Origin: Zychaea mexicana
Taxonomy: Eukaryota; Mucoromycota; Mucoromycetes; Mucorales; Lichtheimiaceae
Assembly: GCF_025766255.1 (NCBI RefSeq)
Contig: NW_026516689.1
Coordinates: forward strand, 310,001-374,000
Direction: 5' to 3'
Length of the DNA: 64,000 nt
Positions within the stretch are counted from its first letter, which is position 1. Each line of letters opens with the position of its first letter. The notes under the pieces are model-generated. The model was not told the origin of the DNA, did not search any database, and saw only the letters and a program-made list of their open reading frames with translations. Positions 48,962 to 61,245 of this stretch are shown piece after piece. The translations under genes were made by a program, and so were the position numbers.

Positions 48962-51900
48962 TTATTCTCGGCCAAGCTTGCCGAGTTGGCCTAGAAATTC
49001 ATGTGGGGACAGTATAGCTGTCGATCCATAGGTAATTCTCTTCTTTTGATTGTTTTGCTAAAATAAATATAAAACAATGAGTTATATTTACTCACTAACT
49101 CCCTCCCCCTAAACAACTCCTCGTTTCTTTTCTCCTCTCTCCTGAACTCTTTACCGTGGCAATTTCTTGCAAGTTTTGGTATTCAACATAGTTTCCACCG
49201 CCAACGACAAACACAATGGCTTCTTGGAACGCCGTCTTGTGTTGACGCGGTGACCGTGAGTTACGGCTCATCTTGGGATCGAAATACAAATAGTCATCTG
49301 CTTTTGAAGGTTCATTTTGGGGCGGTGTCATGATATCTCCTACGATCTTGCTAATAACTAGTTCTTTACGCACAGGAAGCAGGTTCTTGACACCAGATAA
49401 GATGTTTTCAAATCCACCACCTAATCCTCCTTCTTTCAAACGATCTGTCAACTATCGAAATTGATAAAATCATTAATCCATCCATTTGGTCTATTTCATG
49501 TTTTCCCACGTCTATCCACAACAACAGCAACAAATAGCCCCCTTAACTTTATCAACTTGGTTGCCCCCCCCCCCTCGAGCGAAAATCCTTTTCTAACCTT
49601 GTTTCCAATACTGCTAAAGCCGCGGAATAAGTCATTTTGGGAAAAGCCTGAACCTTGACCGGGTGTAGGCGATGAAATCATGGACGTCATGCGCATCAGC
49701 TGTCGTACTCTACGAGTTACATATGCACGCATTGTGAAATCATTCCACGGGACAGAATAGTTAGTAAGACTAGTTATTATATCCGTTTTTCTTTTCGCTC
49801 CCTTGCTCCGGCTCTTTACCTCTTGATATAATTCAAAGGTGCTAGATCACATCCTGCTGCCTCCAAGGCCTTTTCATAACCAGCCATATCTTCTTGAGAG
49901 ATTTCCTCGGTAATTGACAGATAGTAGATCAGGAAAAGACGCATCTTGTCTTCCGGATCTTTCTTTTCTTGATCTGAAATGACTTCCAACAATATACTCT
50001 TATTCTAGTATATAATTGCACGACACCAGCCAAAATGAATTAATACCTATTGTTCTCTTGATTTATGCTCCGACACCAGAACCTGTCAAGCCAGTCCAAT
50101 CCCACTAACCTGTCGAGTGATATTCTCTTCAATCTGAAAGAATGTATCCAACTGCCGATCTTTGATCTTATTCAACAACGCAGTCGCCACGTTCATGTGC
50201 ATGTCCAGGGTCGCTTTTCGTGCGGTCAGTTCCGGTAATGCAGTAATTGCAGATTTAAGCGTCTTGGTGTTACTGGATAGGTCAAGCTGACTGACATCCT
50301 CCAATGAACTCACACCGCTCATGCGTGTAATTTCAGCTGCATCCTTCTTGTACTTGTTCAGCTCAATATCAATGTCCTCTAGTTTTTTGGGTTTAAATTT
50401 TGAGATAACGTTCTTCTTCGCGATATATACAAGTTACTTACCGGCTACTTGCGGAAATGGACTCGAGGCATTCTTGTTCCAGAAAAAGTCTTTGTTTTCG
50501 ATGTCGTAGCTCTTGCGAGTTTGATTGATCCGTTCGTCGGCCTTGAATTTTTTAAATGAATTACATAAGCAAATCCTGCAATTCCCAATTATTTAATTTC
50601 TCTTGACCCCGCAAGCCCTCCCCCAACGATTCCGGCCTCAAAAGACGTACATCGACAGTGATACGGTTCAGATTCATTTCCAGTACGTCGTGAATGAGTG
50701 ATTGATAAGTCCACGAGTGACTAAGCATGGGTGTCAGATCCATATTTCTGTCCAGCAGAATCAATACTAAATGGAGGGGTCAGTGTGCTTTTTTTTTCTC
50801 GCTTTATTCCCCCCACCTTTTTTTCTCCTCCACTGATTTCATCCGCCTTCAAGCACAACTATGATGTAATTACCAGGTCTTTGCAGACTGGACGAGCTTT
50901 CCGAAAACAAATTAGTGCGCGAGTTCATTAAATGATCACGTAACTTGCTATCCAGCTTGTTGGCGATCATTTCAGCTGCATTGCCGCGTGGACACCGAAT
51001 AATGGGAATTACACCTACAGTAAACATACATAGGATACATCTAGTAAGCAATTTATACACATACAAAATTGAAGCATCACGCCTCTCTTTCTCTTTCTCT
51101 ATCTTTCTCCAATTTTTTTACCCATTGTGACAACAACAGAAAACAATGCATTGACAGTTTTATCGACAGTTTCATCAATCAAGGTCTCAGCCGCACTCGG
51201 GTTATTCAAATTGACAAACACCTCTGACTGATTCAATGAAAAGACGTCTGGATTGGTGCACACAAAGTTGAGGTATTGATCATAGACTTGACTGATAAGA
51301 TCCGATGTATCGTTTGCGATCGTCGTGGATGCAAGCTCTTCCATAATAGGACGTGGAATCGTAGAGGCAAAGTTGATATAGTAAGAGTCGTATAATCCAC
51401 GTTGCAAATCCTCGCACATCTTTTTCACGTTTTCGGATGTTGGTTCGACAAAGTAAACTGCTGGCACGTCGGGTAATGATGAGCGATCTTGGGATAGTAA
51501 CCTACGCATATTGTTAAAAGCATTCGCGTATGTGTCAGTTATATTACACTTGGTTTCTATAAGCTTCTAATGTTTCTATTATTGATATATAATGCTGATT
51601 TGACAAGCAACAGTATCTTTACATATGAACAGTAACGCCGTTTTCGCGAAGATCATTGACTCGCATAATAGACGAGATAATATCTTGGCCGAACTTGTCA
51701 AAAATCAAAGTTTTCCATAATACACCACCAGGAAGTTCGGTTGACGTTGTTGTAGTGTTTGCGACATCATAAGCTCCTTCCGAGTTAGAAGCATTCAAAT
51801 TAAGCATGGACGCGACGGCAGCTGCAATTTAAAAATAAAAGGGATTGATTGGTTGTTACATTTTAGAATAGATCCTTTGTGCGATGAAACATGATGTATG

Positions 51901-52016
51901 AGATCAAACATGCATAATATAGGCGATATTGTTTTATTAGACATACCGTATTGCTTGGAACGTAAAGAGTCAGCATCGCCATTCTGTGTGGTGGTTAAAG
52001 CGGATTCGTGTTGCAT
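48962..52016 (-). CDS. SLY1: Sec1/Munc18 family protein SLY1, ER-Golgi fusion
   Basis: About ten to twelve short exons from ATG 52016 to the TAA at 48962-48964. Sly1 binds the Golgi SNARE Sed5 and drives ER-to-Golgi and intra-Golgi fusion. Recognisable segments in order are [18 protein letters not shown] (first ligand-binding part), [15 protein letters not shown] with [58 protein letters not shown] and [15 protein letters not shown] (SM signature), [16 protein letters not shown] sequence around 50500, [19 protein letters not shown], and the C-terminal [18 protein letters not shown] with [19 protein letters not shown]. Order and motifs match Sly1 rather than Vps45, Vps33 or Sec1. Some exon limits in 49,460-50,100 are approximate. 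Confidence 0.93.
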
Positions 52017-52329
52017 GGCGGGAGGGGGTAGTCGTAGATGGTGGAGAAAGCAGAATCGGAAGGTCGGAGTGGAGAGGTTGGTTTGGAGTTATTTCAAAGG
52101 CATAAGCAGCTCTGATCTTCAAAAACGTGGCACGACCTTGGCACCTTTCAAAGGTACACTAAGTAATTAGGTTGGGAATGCATATATGCAATGTATCCAA
52201 AGCGACTTAACAACATATGCAGCTTAATAATCCTTTTATATTAACGATGGAAGTGGGGGGGGGGTATGCGCAAAGGAAAGAGCTATTTATTTTATATACA
52301 TGGTTTAATGGAGTGTTTGGAGGTAACGA

Positions 52330-53136
52330 TCACTTTGCATTGACGTTGGTAGCCAGCTTTTTCAAGTCACTCCCAGGAAGCTGTTCCTTGCCACTGCTGT
52401 AATAGTTAACCGCGCATTCAAGCTTCCACCTTCGCCAAACATCTTCTGACGAAAATCCCATCTTCTGCCAAGGCTTCTGTTCAACTTGTTGTTGTTGTTT
52501 CTTTTCTTCTTCTTCATCCTCTTCGTCGTCTTCATCCTCGCTGGTGTATCGTTGTAAAAAGACTTCGCGATTATCATTAACCAAGTTAAAAACATACTGA
52601 GCCGCCTCGGCCGCAATACGATCATGCCGCTGTCGTCTTGCCGTCCACTGCTCATAGCGAGTCTTGATAAGTTGTTCGTCATCACCATGATGATTCAATT
52701 GGTGTGAATCACTGTCATTAGCGTTACTACTACTACTACTACCAGCAGCTAGTTCACGTGCCAATGCTGCCTGCGTCTCCAATTCAAGCTTTTCAATATC
52801 GGGAATCAACTTTGTACGCAAAAGGACGCTCAAAATGTTGGTCTCGTGTTCTGTCGTGGTAGGAACATAAGGATGCAACATGAGTTTCGGTAACGTTCCG
52901 TTGCTGCCGGCTTCAATATACCCGTAGAAATCTTCAGACAAAGATGCAAATTTGGCGGTTAACATGTTGAACTTGTTGAGTAGATCCGGCCACGTAAATG
53001 GATATTTTGGTTCTTTGAGATAGGCGATTTGAGATGCAAAGGTTTCTTGTAATGACCATAGTTTACTGCGTAAGGCTTCGAGTTCTTGGATTGTGTTGGG
53101 ATCGAGACTGGGCTGGCCATGGCGTTGATGATCCAT
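52330..53136 (-). CDS. MED8: Mediator complex subunit 8
   Basis: A single exon of 268 residues. Med8 sits in the Mediator head module with Med18 and Med20 and contacts TBP. The family's N-terminal helical region is clear: NTIQELEALRSKLWSLQETF, then KEPKYPFTWPDLLNKFNMLT and AKFASLSEDFYGYIE. A Ser/Asn/His-rich linker, an acidic EDEDDEEDEEEEKK tract and the C-terminal helix WRRWKLECAVNYYSSGKEQLPG follow; the last is the piece that binds Med18. I use ATG 53136 (MDHQRHGQ); the frame extends 30 bp upstream but without an ATG. Divergently no close neighbour; SLY1 begins 314 bp downstream on the same strand. Confidence 0.93.
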   Translation of the reverse strand: MDHQRHGQPSLDPNTIQELEALRSKLWSLQETFASQIAYLKEPKYPFTWPDLLNKFNMLTAKFASLSEDFYGYIEAGSNGTLPKLMLHPYVPTTTEHETNILSVLLRTKLIPDIEKLELETQAALARELAAGSSSSSNANDSDSHQLNHHGDDEQLIKTRYEQWTARRQRHDRIAAEAAQYVFNLVNDNREVFLQRYTSEDEDDEEDEEEEKKQQQQVEQKPWQKMGFSSEDVWRRWKLECAVNYYSSGKEQLPGSDLKKLATNVNAK

Positions 53137-53466
53137 GATTCTTTTTTGTTTTGTGAAAGGGGGCACGTGAGTGTGTATATGTATATGTTATGTGCTGTAG
53201 AGTGTAGGGTTAAAGGACAGAAAGAGGAGAGTGCTGACTTTGCGAATTCCTTGTGGAAGAGCAGTAAGCTTTTTGATTGATTTTCTTGACAGCAAATATT
53301 GTGGTGCGTTCATTCAAATATGCCGTTACTCATGGCTAATAACACACTATATTACTACAAGCTATCACCTTATAACTACATAAACACCTCACCTTCTATC
53401 GCGCCTATGCTTTCCCTGTTTTCCTCATCTTTTTCATCATCGTTTTCTTTTTTGTTATCTAATCTG
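53137..53466. other. MED8 promoter region
   Basis: No independent gene. TATGT-rich stretch directly 5' of MED8. Confidence 0.4.
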
Positions 53467-54117
53467 TTCGCGAGCTCTTGTTCGATTAGCCTTCGCCATG
53501 TCGTCAAGCGCCTATATACATTCAAATAAGGTCTAATAACTTAAAGTCAATGTTGTGTAGGATAACCAGAACTCTAACACATCCATAGTCATTGATACGA
53601 CTTACTTGCTTTAAATACGGGTCCTACGCGTTGCCATTTGGCAGATATAGCTTTCAATATACTATACACCGATGGTTCGCTCAACTTCGTCGTAGTTTAT
53701 CAGCAGGAATAACAGAGAGGACGTACGTTTCTTCGCGAAAATCTACCAGTACTTTTCTCTTGCTACAGTCCTCGGTTTTTAGATAGGTGCTGTTGTTGTT
53801 GCTACAGTTACTGCTACATTAGTAGATAAAGAAACAAACTTGCGGTGATGACTTTAGTTGATATGCAAAATTGTTCACATCGAAGCATGAAGCTGTTGAA
53901 AAGAGAGTTATCGGGAAGTTTTCGACTCTATGATGAATAAAACTAGTATGTCGTAGTACGCCAACTGTAATGGAGCTTTGATATTTATACCACGGTCGAC
54001 AATCTATCCACTTCATCACTCTGCGAGCAGGATTTATTCTATACGATAGTATCACTAGTAAATACTGAAATCAAGTTTATATTCCGAAAACGACGACAAG
54101 CACGGAGCTGGAGCCAT
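53467..54117 (-). pseudogene. Decayed or mis-assembled gene, unidentified
   Basis: The minus strand has coding-like segments in changing frames: MAPAPCLSSFSEYKLDF from ATG 54117, then NPARRVMKWIDCRPWYKY to SSPQVCFF (54045-53825), then KRKVLVDFREETYVLSVIPA (53760-53690), then LSEPSVYSILKAISAKWQRV (53685-53620), and after a possible GC-AG intron ALDDMAKANRTRAREQIR ending at 53467. At least two frame breaks (near 54060 and 53688) are needed to link them. No family is recognised with confidence. It could be a pseudogene or a gene with sequencing indels. Confidence 0.4.
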
Positions 54118-54454
54118 TTTGACACATGCGTGCACTATCTGGTGAATTAATGGAGCTGTCTAGAAAATAGTCGTATTGAAACAACCATATATTGCACAAT
54201 ATCATTGTGTTCTATTGTTGGTCTTCTGAGCTACATGATCTATTTCAAATTGAATTATCTGTGCTGATCTGAACTACTACTTCAACGTGTTAGCTGTCAA
54301 AATTTCTTGATTGCCATGGCAACAGCGCTCCCCGCGCCTCTTACTTGCTAAACTGGGCAGAGCAGTCACTCTTTTCAAAACTTCTGACTGTATACTTTTC
54401 AGGCCTTCTTGTGTAAGAACGCAAAAAAAGTGACAACACACTATATAACACATA

Positions 54455-54956
54455 ATGTTGGCGACTCGAGGTGTTTTGTTACAACGTAGTTTACAACCGT
54501 CAACAGCAGCAGCAGCAATTAGCGCTGTCTTCAGACAACGCATTGCTGGTCAATGTCTGAAACGAACTGCCTCCACCGTCACCACAGCCACCGACAACGC
54601 CATTCCCTCAGGACTTCCATTCATGTTCTTCAAGCAAGGTATGAAACTGACACGAGCTTATATATACGCGCAAATACTAAAAGGAAACACTGTGTTTGTA
54701 AATATGTTTCTCATTAGTTCCTGAAGCACCCGTCTCTCAGTCTGTCACCGAGTACCTTTCTCAAATGCGACCATTTTCCGCCCCACCTGCACCTCTTCAA
54801 CAATCGATCCACACACCACCTTCGTCCGAAACACTGAATGAGGGCACCATGTACATGACGAGCATTTTACGAAAGCGACGTTTGAAAATGAACAAGCACA
54901 AGCACAAGAAACTGCGAAAGCGAACAAGGGCACTGAGAAAGAGATTGGGCAAATAA
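54455..54956 (+). CDS. COX24: Mitochondrial small ribosomal subunit protein mS38 (COX24/AURKAIP1 family)
   Basis: Exons 54455-54638 and 54718-54956 join in phase (FFKQ-VPEAP) to a 140-residue protein. The N-terminus MLATRGVLLQRSLQPSTAAA looks like a mitochondrial presequence (Arg-rich, no acids). The C-terminal signature is SILRKRRLKMNKHKHKKLRKR with further Arg/Lys to the end (TRALRKRLGK), the hallmark of mS38 (DUF1713). In yeast this protein, known as Cox24/Qri5, is needed for COX1 expression and is part of the mitoribosomal small subunit head. Confidence 0.95.
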
Positions 54957-55116
54957 AGATTATAGACCTTATGATGTATATTTTAGAAAGCAAAGAAAAA
55001 AGATGTATTATGTACGTGTTGTTGTTGTTGCTTGTGTCGTTGAATGTGAATATGTGTATTGTTGATGAGGGAGGTTGTTTGAAGGGTGAGGGTAAAAAGG
55101 AAAGATATTTTTTTTT

Positions 55117-56784
55117 TCAATTGTGAAGCTCATAGTGATTCTTCATCATCTCAACATCTCTTTGGTTCTTTTCAAGGATATCCATTGTATGCTGTATGCC
55201 AGTTTGTTGCTCTCCCAGGACCTATAGTAAAGATAGCAGTCGTCAATATCCTCTCTTTCTCTTTATACTAACATTTGACATTGATTACCTTTGTTATGCT
55301 TTCCCTGTTATCACTGCTTACACCATTCCAGCCATGCACATCATCCAATTTGCCGTATTTGCGTCCTGACTCTTTAATCAACTGTAACTGTGCCCATAAC
55401 TGGCTCAACTTGCCATGGAACTGTTCTGATTGAACCAGCTGTTCTTGGATATTCTCCAACGTCGCACGCAGTTTCTCTTCATCTGCCGTAAGTGGAACCC
55501 CCTTGTTGCGAAGCACTTGTGCCTTTTTCAATAGCTACAATCCACACACACACATATATATACGTGTTCCAGGTTTAATATTCATACACGTCGACAAATT
55601 CTATATCAAAAGGAAGAAGCTTACCCATATTACTCGTTGGATGAGTTCCATGTGTCGTGTCTTGTACTCCTCTAGTTTCTTGGCTGTTGCCACGGCATCC
55701 GTGTTTCTCAACTTGTCGACTTTGGCTTGAGTTTCCTTGAGGATCGCGATTTGTGCTAAAGATTGCCTTTCTTGAGCTTCCATACGCTTCTTGACATCTT
55801 CAAATCCAATGGCCAATGCAGGAACAAATCTGAATATACATATATTACACCAACATCAGTACATACACGCACGCATACGCACACGTCGAGTACAGAAATC
55901 ATCAGCTATTTTTTTTACCGAGATGGATCAGGGTTTTTCTTTTGAGCCTCATCCCATGCCTTTTTGTCGTGGCTTGCAGGCTTTTGATATAAATGGACCT
56001 GCTCTTGAGGAACAAGGTTGTAAAAGTAGTGCTTGAAGCGGCAATACGGCGACTGTGGATCCCACCACGACTTTAACAATGCCAATGCCTGCCAGATATT
56101 TTGGGGTTTATATTGTTCGCCCGTAGTCAATAATGCTGCCTGCTGTCGTCGTGCTTCATCATCCACTTGTAATAACAGTTGCCAGATTTGTCGATCGCGC
56201 TGTTGCTGGTTCATGGTGTTTGTTCCTTGATTTATAGATCATTGTATGTATAGTAAAAATGAGTTATACGCTCTCATTCATATCATTCATTTTATTTACT
56301 TACCAGTCAAACCGCCCCCAAGACCACTACCGAATCCACCCAATGACGTTGTTGCATTAGTCGAAGAACCGAATCCTCCGCCAAATCCTCCAGAGGTAGT
56401 AGTTCCTTTGTTGCCGAATAGACTACTACTACCACCTAAAGAAGAAGAACCGAATCCGCCGCCAAATCCACCCAATGTGGGTGCTGTAGATGTAGCAGGT
56501 TGTTGTAGACCAGTACCTGCTCCTGCTGGGTTACTGAATAAGCTGGTCGTAGATGTAGCAGGTTGTTGTTGTTGTCCAAATCCAAATGCACTTGATGTTG
56601 CAGGTGCAGCGGCACCAGTGGAGGTTGCTGTTGGTGCTGTTGAACCGAATCCACCACTGCCGAATCCACCCGTAGCTGTTGTTGTTCCAGACGACGGATT
56701 GCCGAATGAAAGTCCCCCGCCACCTAATTGTTGTTGTTGTGGTGGTGTCGCGGTGGTTGCAGCGCCTCCGAAATTAAATGCCAT
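55117..56784 (-). CDS. NUP57: FG nucleoporin NUP57/NUP54
   Basis: Exon 1, 56784-56304, is an FG-repeat domain (GGFGSGGFGS, AFGFGQQQQ, GGFGGGFGSS, LFGNKG) from residue 1 (MAFNFGG). The following exons (56200s-55915, about 55830-55626, 55534-55290 and 55228-55117) encode QQQRDRQIWQLLLQVDDEAR, the segment YCRFKHYFYNLVP typical of Nup54/Nup57, and then coiled coil to VLGEQQTGIQHTMDILEKNQ with ending ELHN. It forms the central channel with Nup62/Nsp1 and Nup58/Nup49: the FG part fills the permeability barrier, the coiled coil builds the trimer. The first splice gives G-TNTMNQQQRD in phase. Gly/Pro-rich frames on the other strand are shadows. Confidence 0.93.
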
Positions 56785-57061
56785 ATTTTTATGGGTCTTG
56801 AAAGAAGGGAGAATGTAGTTATAGAGAAAGGTAAAATCGCTGGAGGAGAGAAATAGCTTCTTTACCAGAACGCGTATGATAATAAGTTCCGCTCTATTTC
56901 AACCAGAAACAGCAGGTACTCATGTCTGCTGGTCTACTCTCAATCTATATAAGCCACTAAAAATGCATGGTTCCAAAAACGGCCCGGAGAGAGTAAGATT
57001 GAGATTGAATGCTGGGGCATATATCAGTTTACAACCTCCAACTTCTTATTTACACATAATA

Positions 57062-57436
57062 ATGACTGGTACCGCACGAGAGAAGCTCTATACGCAAAAG
57101 AAGGGTTACGGATTCTCCCCAGCTTTGGAACGTACTCGTCAACCTTTCCGAGTGCGCAACATGTTCACCTTACTTGGTCTTTTGGGCTTCACTGGTGGTG
57201 TCTGTAAGTTAACTACATTGACAATTTGAGGGGGGGTGGGAAGAATCCCACCTTGTCCTTTTCAAACAAATTTCAGCGAACAAATGAAATAGGCTTAACC
57301 TAACAACTTTTCGATGACTTGAACAGATGCTTATTCGATGCTTGCTGTCAAGCAGGACGACTTTAGCGATGTACCCTTGCCCAGCACCTTGCCTGGCGTG
57401 CAGGACGTGACCAGAGAACATAAGGACAAGCAATAA
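57062..57436 (+). CDS. COA3: Cytochrome c oxidase assembly factor 3
   Basis: Exons 57062-57203 and about 57327-57436 give an 83-residue protein, joined as GGV-Y-AYSMLAVKQDDFSDV. The pattern ALERTRQPFRVRNMFTLLGL, one transmembrane helix (LLGLLGFTGGVYAYSMLAV) and the KQDDFSDVPLP tail are the COA3/CCDC56 signature. The protein sits in the mitochondrial inner membrane and binds new Cox1 with Cox14, helping assembly and feedback on COX1 translation. Start ATG is at 57062 (MTGTAREKLYTQ). Confidence 0.93.
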
Positions 57437-57962
57437 CGAAAATATATCATAAAGACACTATTATCTTTTCCGTGCACCGTGCAGAGCTCTTTGACAGACA
57501 CCAACAACAACACAACAATTTTCTTTCTCTCTCGCACACTCACACATACGCACGCACGACACTGTGGATTGTTTACTGTAAATATAATAAAAAAGATGAT
57601 GATAATGATATATGCTCTTTTGCTCCTTTATCAAGAGAAAGAAATGGATTGATCGGCTAATCTATAAACAGTATGCATGTGCTTTGAAAGGAAAAAGCAA
57701 AAGATGAAGAGGTCACATATTACACGGTTGGAGGAAGGTGGGAGGGGGTGGATTGGAAGAAAAGAAAAAGGTGGCGTTATATATATTTAATAGTTTCTGT
57801 GCCATGGCCGCTGAACGGCAACAGGAGGAACAGATACTTCAGGACCAACGAGATTGTTTCTCAGCTGGTGATGGCCTTGGGATTTTCGAAAGCTGGATGG
57901 CTTCTTGGGTCGAGTTTTGGTTGGCTACATTTGTGGAATGACGCAAGGTTAACACACGTTTG
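57437..57962. other. Intergenic between convergent genes
   Basis: A (CA)n-rich run at 57535-57555 and no gene signal. Open frames on the plus strand at 57738-57966 look random. Confidence 0.45.
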
Positions 57963-60900
57963 CTAAAGAGGTTCGGTATCAATGACATTTACATGATGCA
58001 ACGGTGGCGTGGAACTTGTTGGATAGTCGTCAAAGGATAACGGAGCAACAACAGGCTTGCGTGATGCAACGGCAGGTTTTTTGTTCTGTTGTTGTTGTTG
58101 ATGTTGATTCATTGATGAACTCTCACCAGCAGCAGCAGAAGGAACAGCACTCATTCCCCATACGGGTCTGGGTCGTGCGAGAGCCTTGGGTGGGGAGTTC
58201 TCCAGAATGGACTCAGATGAGCTTTTCTTGCCTAAACGATCCTGTAACAGATTGATCCAAGTTTTACGTGGTGATAAGGGCTGTTGTTCTTGTTGCTTTT
58301 CGTTGGATACTATAGGAGGGAGTGGTTTACCACCACCACTATTCTTGACGTATGTGGATGGAATAAAGCGGTTCGTCGTCGTCTTTGTGGTTGGTAGTGG
58401 GGATGAAGATGAAACTGTTGGCTGTTGTTTCTCTTTTGCAACTGCAGCTTGCCGTAAACCTGGAGCAGCACGATTATTCATTTCTGTGCTAAATGCTTCC
58501 CAAAACCCGCGTGTATCATTGTTACTGGGATTACCACGCGAGGGTAAAGAAGAAGGATTAATAGTAGTGGTTCCCCGCAAACCCTTTTCATGTTTTTGTT
58601 GCCACTGTGACAAAAGATGAGCTGAAGACATGGTCATCAATGGCCTCCGTTTGTTGGTTTCATCTTCACTTTCATCGTCTGAAAATGGTGATGGGGGTGG
58701 TATGCTAGTTATCACAGATGAGAACGATACGCGCTTTTTTGCACCTGCTGTGGATGTTTCCACCGGCGGGACTGCAGAAGTAACTGAATTCGATGATGAT
58801 GGCGGTTTTACTGCTTCTACTGCTGCTGCTGCTGATGATGATGATGTTGATGACAATGATGATGGTGCTATTGCTGTTTCTGCTACTTTAATTTGCTCTG
58901 GAGATTGCTGTTGGTCGTTGATGGGATGTTGAGCGAGCTGCGGCATGTATACTGGCAGGGGATTTGGATATCGTGATAATAACGGGGATGATCTGTCGCT
59001 GCTATTGCTGCTTGTGACGGGGATGGCTGGCATGGTCTTGTGGAATATTCTGTGAGACTCGGCCTTTTTGCTGTTACTTCTCGTAGGTAATGACATACTG
59101 ACTGTTGTGGGTGTCACAGGATCGATTCTCTTCTTGTTGTGATTGGAGCTCTATCGAAATATACTTTAGAAAGCATGCAAATGGATAGAAGATGTAGTGT
59201 AGTATAGAAACTGTTTATTTACTTGTTGCTGCGGTTGCTTGACGGGTGGCAATGCTTTATACTGCCGCATGGATTGCTTTGACTTGAACGATTTCTCTTT
59301 TTGAGATCCAGTAGATGATGATGATGATGATGATGAAAAAATCTGTGAAAGCGCACTGACGCCTGCTGCTGCTTTTGCTGTAGTAGGCGTGGTTGTCGAT
59401 GTTTTACGCCCACGCGAAACACTCTGGGACGCAGTTGATAACAGTGGTGGCTCGTCCCGCATGAAGAATTTTGCCGAGCGTTTTGTGGATGCCAAGGATT
59501 CGCTGGTCGTCGAGTCAAACTTTTTCGATAAGCCTTTTACACCTATAAATGCATCGCTCAGAGGTCTTGGCTTTTTAGGCTTTTCATCATTGCTATCATA
59601 CTGTCGCTGTCGTAAAAAGGCTCTGTTAGATGACGGTGGGGTTACACCTCTATTTGTTGTTTGTGCTGATTTCGAGGACTGTAATTGTAATGATGTCCGT
59701 TTAGCCGTGTCAACGCTCTCTTGTGCTTTGTCTTGGCTGCTGCTATTGTTGTCACTGTTGAGCTTGTGTAATGCCGAGGTGCTCTTGGATGTGGATGGAA
59801 CAGTAGCAAGGGGTGGCGGTGAAGGAGCCGATTTCAGGTTTCGTCGAGCGTGGAGCAACAAAGCATTTTCTTCGTGAACTTCCTTCTACATGTATTAAGC
59901 ATTTAGCAAAACATCTTTCTTCTTCGCGATGGATCCAAATTATGGAAAGAAACGACATACATTATTCTGTTGGGTTATTTGCTCTGCTGCTAGTTGATGA
60001 CGATCAAACATGGTTTGAATTCTGAGTGGCGGCTTCCGTTCCCGTTGGATGAATTTGGATTTGGTGGGCTTGGGAGGCAAGACGACTGCTGGATCTTCCT
60101 TCTGAACAGTCTCGTCGGACGACTCTGAAAGTCGGTGCTGCTTGCTCAAATTATCATCGCTTTTGATAACCAAAGAAGCATCCAACTTGTCTTCTTTCTC
60201 CATAGAGTTATTTAACTCCATCTTTTGTATCGATGACGATAATGGTGGTGTGGAATTATCAGTTGCCTGGTTTTCAATTGGACACTTTTTATCGAGTCAA
60301 ACCGTTGTTCTTCTGGCTTTTTTCGCAGCTAACTCTCCCGCCGTATTTCCTCTTCCAATCTTATCATTTTACAAGGTGAAAATTACCTCGATATTGCTTT
60401 CCTCGTTATCACTGTCCTCAAGACTGCTGATGCTGCTGCTGTTCTCTTCAAACTGCGCTTCAGCCAACAAAGACGAAGGAGAAGAAGGAGAAGAAGACAC
60501 TTCAGTCTGTTGCTTCTCTGTCGCTTCCTCTTGGCTGGTATTACTGTACTGATCAGGTTTCTCTGCTGAGGCTAGTCGATCCGTCTCTTTCTCTTCTCTT
60601 TGTTGCTGCTGCAGTGATCGATGAGGAGGAGGAGGAGAAGAGCATGATGACTGGATATCAGGAATACTAGCACGTCGTTTAAATTGTGGTGGCGGCGATG
60701 CCGATGTTGCAACTCTTGCCTCGGAAAGCATGGAGAGACGTCGCGCTTGTCGTTCTTTTCTTAAACGATCGAGCTCCTAAACAAAGCAGTGACTTAGTGT
60801 TAAGAGAATACCCATGCACACTTTGTTGAATTTCTTACTTCTTCGAGAACCTGAAGCGTTGTAAAATTGGCATAATCCATTTTCACTACCAAGTCAACCG

Positions 60901-61031
60901 TTTAGTTCCTTTTGTGCTCAACCACAAAAAAATTGTGGGCGCATGTATACAAACTTACGTTCGGCATTAGGAGAGTAAATAGGCGACGGCGTATTCAACG
61001 CAATTGCCACAGGTGCCGTCATGTTGCTCAT
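57963..61031 (-). CDS. Large disordered coiled-coil protein, unknown
   Basis: About six exons from MSNMTAPVAIALNTP (ATG 61031) to the stop at 57963, about 900 residues. Parts: KMDYANFTTLQVLEE joined to ELDRLRKERQARRLSMLSEA (a charged coiled coil), Ser/Pro/Gln-rich sequence, ATDNSTPPLSSSIQKMELNN, FIQRERKPPLRIQTMFDRHQ, LLLHARRNLKSAPSPPP, then PRPLSDAFIGVKGLSKKFDS and a long Ser/Pro tail with VSFSSVITSIPPPSP and TWINLLQDRLGKKSSSES. Several splices were checked in phase (for example E-ATDNS and QQQ-SSNHNKKR). Upstream coding (MQYALR and Asn-rich codons at 61200-61245) may be a further 5' exon but does not join in phase in my hands. No catalytic domain. A cytoskeletal or polarity adaptor would fit, by composition only. 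Confidence 0.7.
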
Positions 61032-61245
61032 GTTGTCAAAACCTACTTTTTTTCTGCTATTAGCGAAATGAGGGGTCTTTTCCATATACTCTACTTGGCG
61101 GCTATGCTTACCAGGCAGCTTTTTGCGAGTGTAAGTATACGTGGGTGAGTATGTGTAGATGATTTGGAGAAGACGAAAAGAGAGCCGAGGTTGTTGAGTT
61201 ATACCTGTTGCTGTTTGTTGTTGTTGTTGTTGTTGCGAAGCGCGT

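Noticed and set aside
53137..53166. Longer start for MED8
   Set aside because: The extra codons do not begin with ATG; the first ATG in frame is 53136.
56246..56818. A Pro-rich plus-strand frame of 190 codons
   Set aside because: It is the complement of the Gly-rich FG repeats of NUP57.
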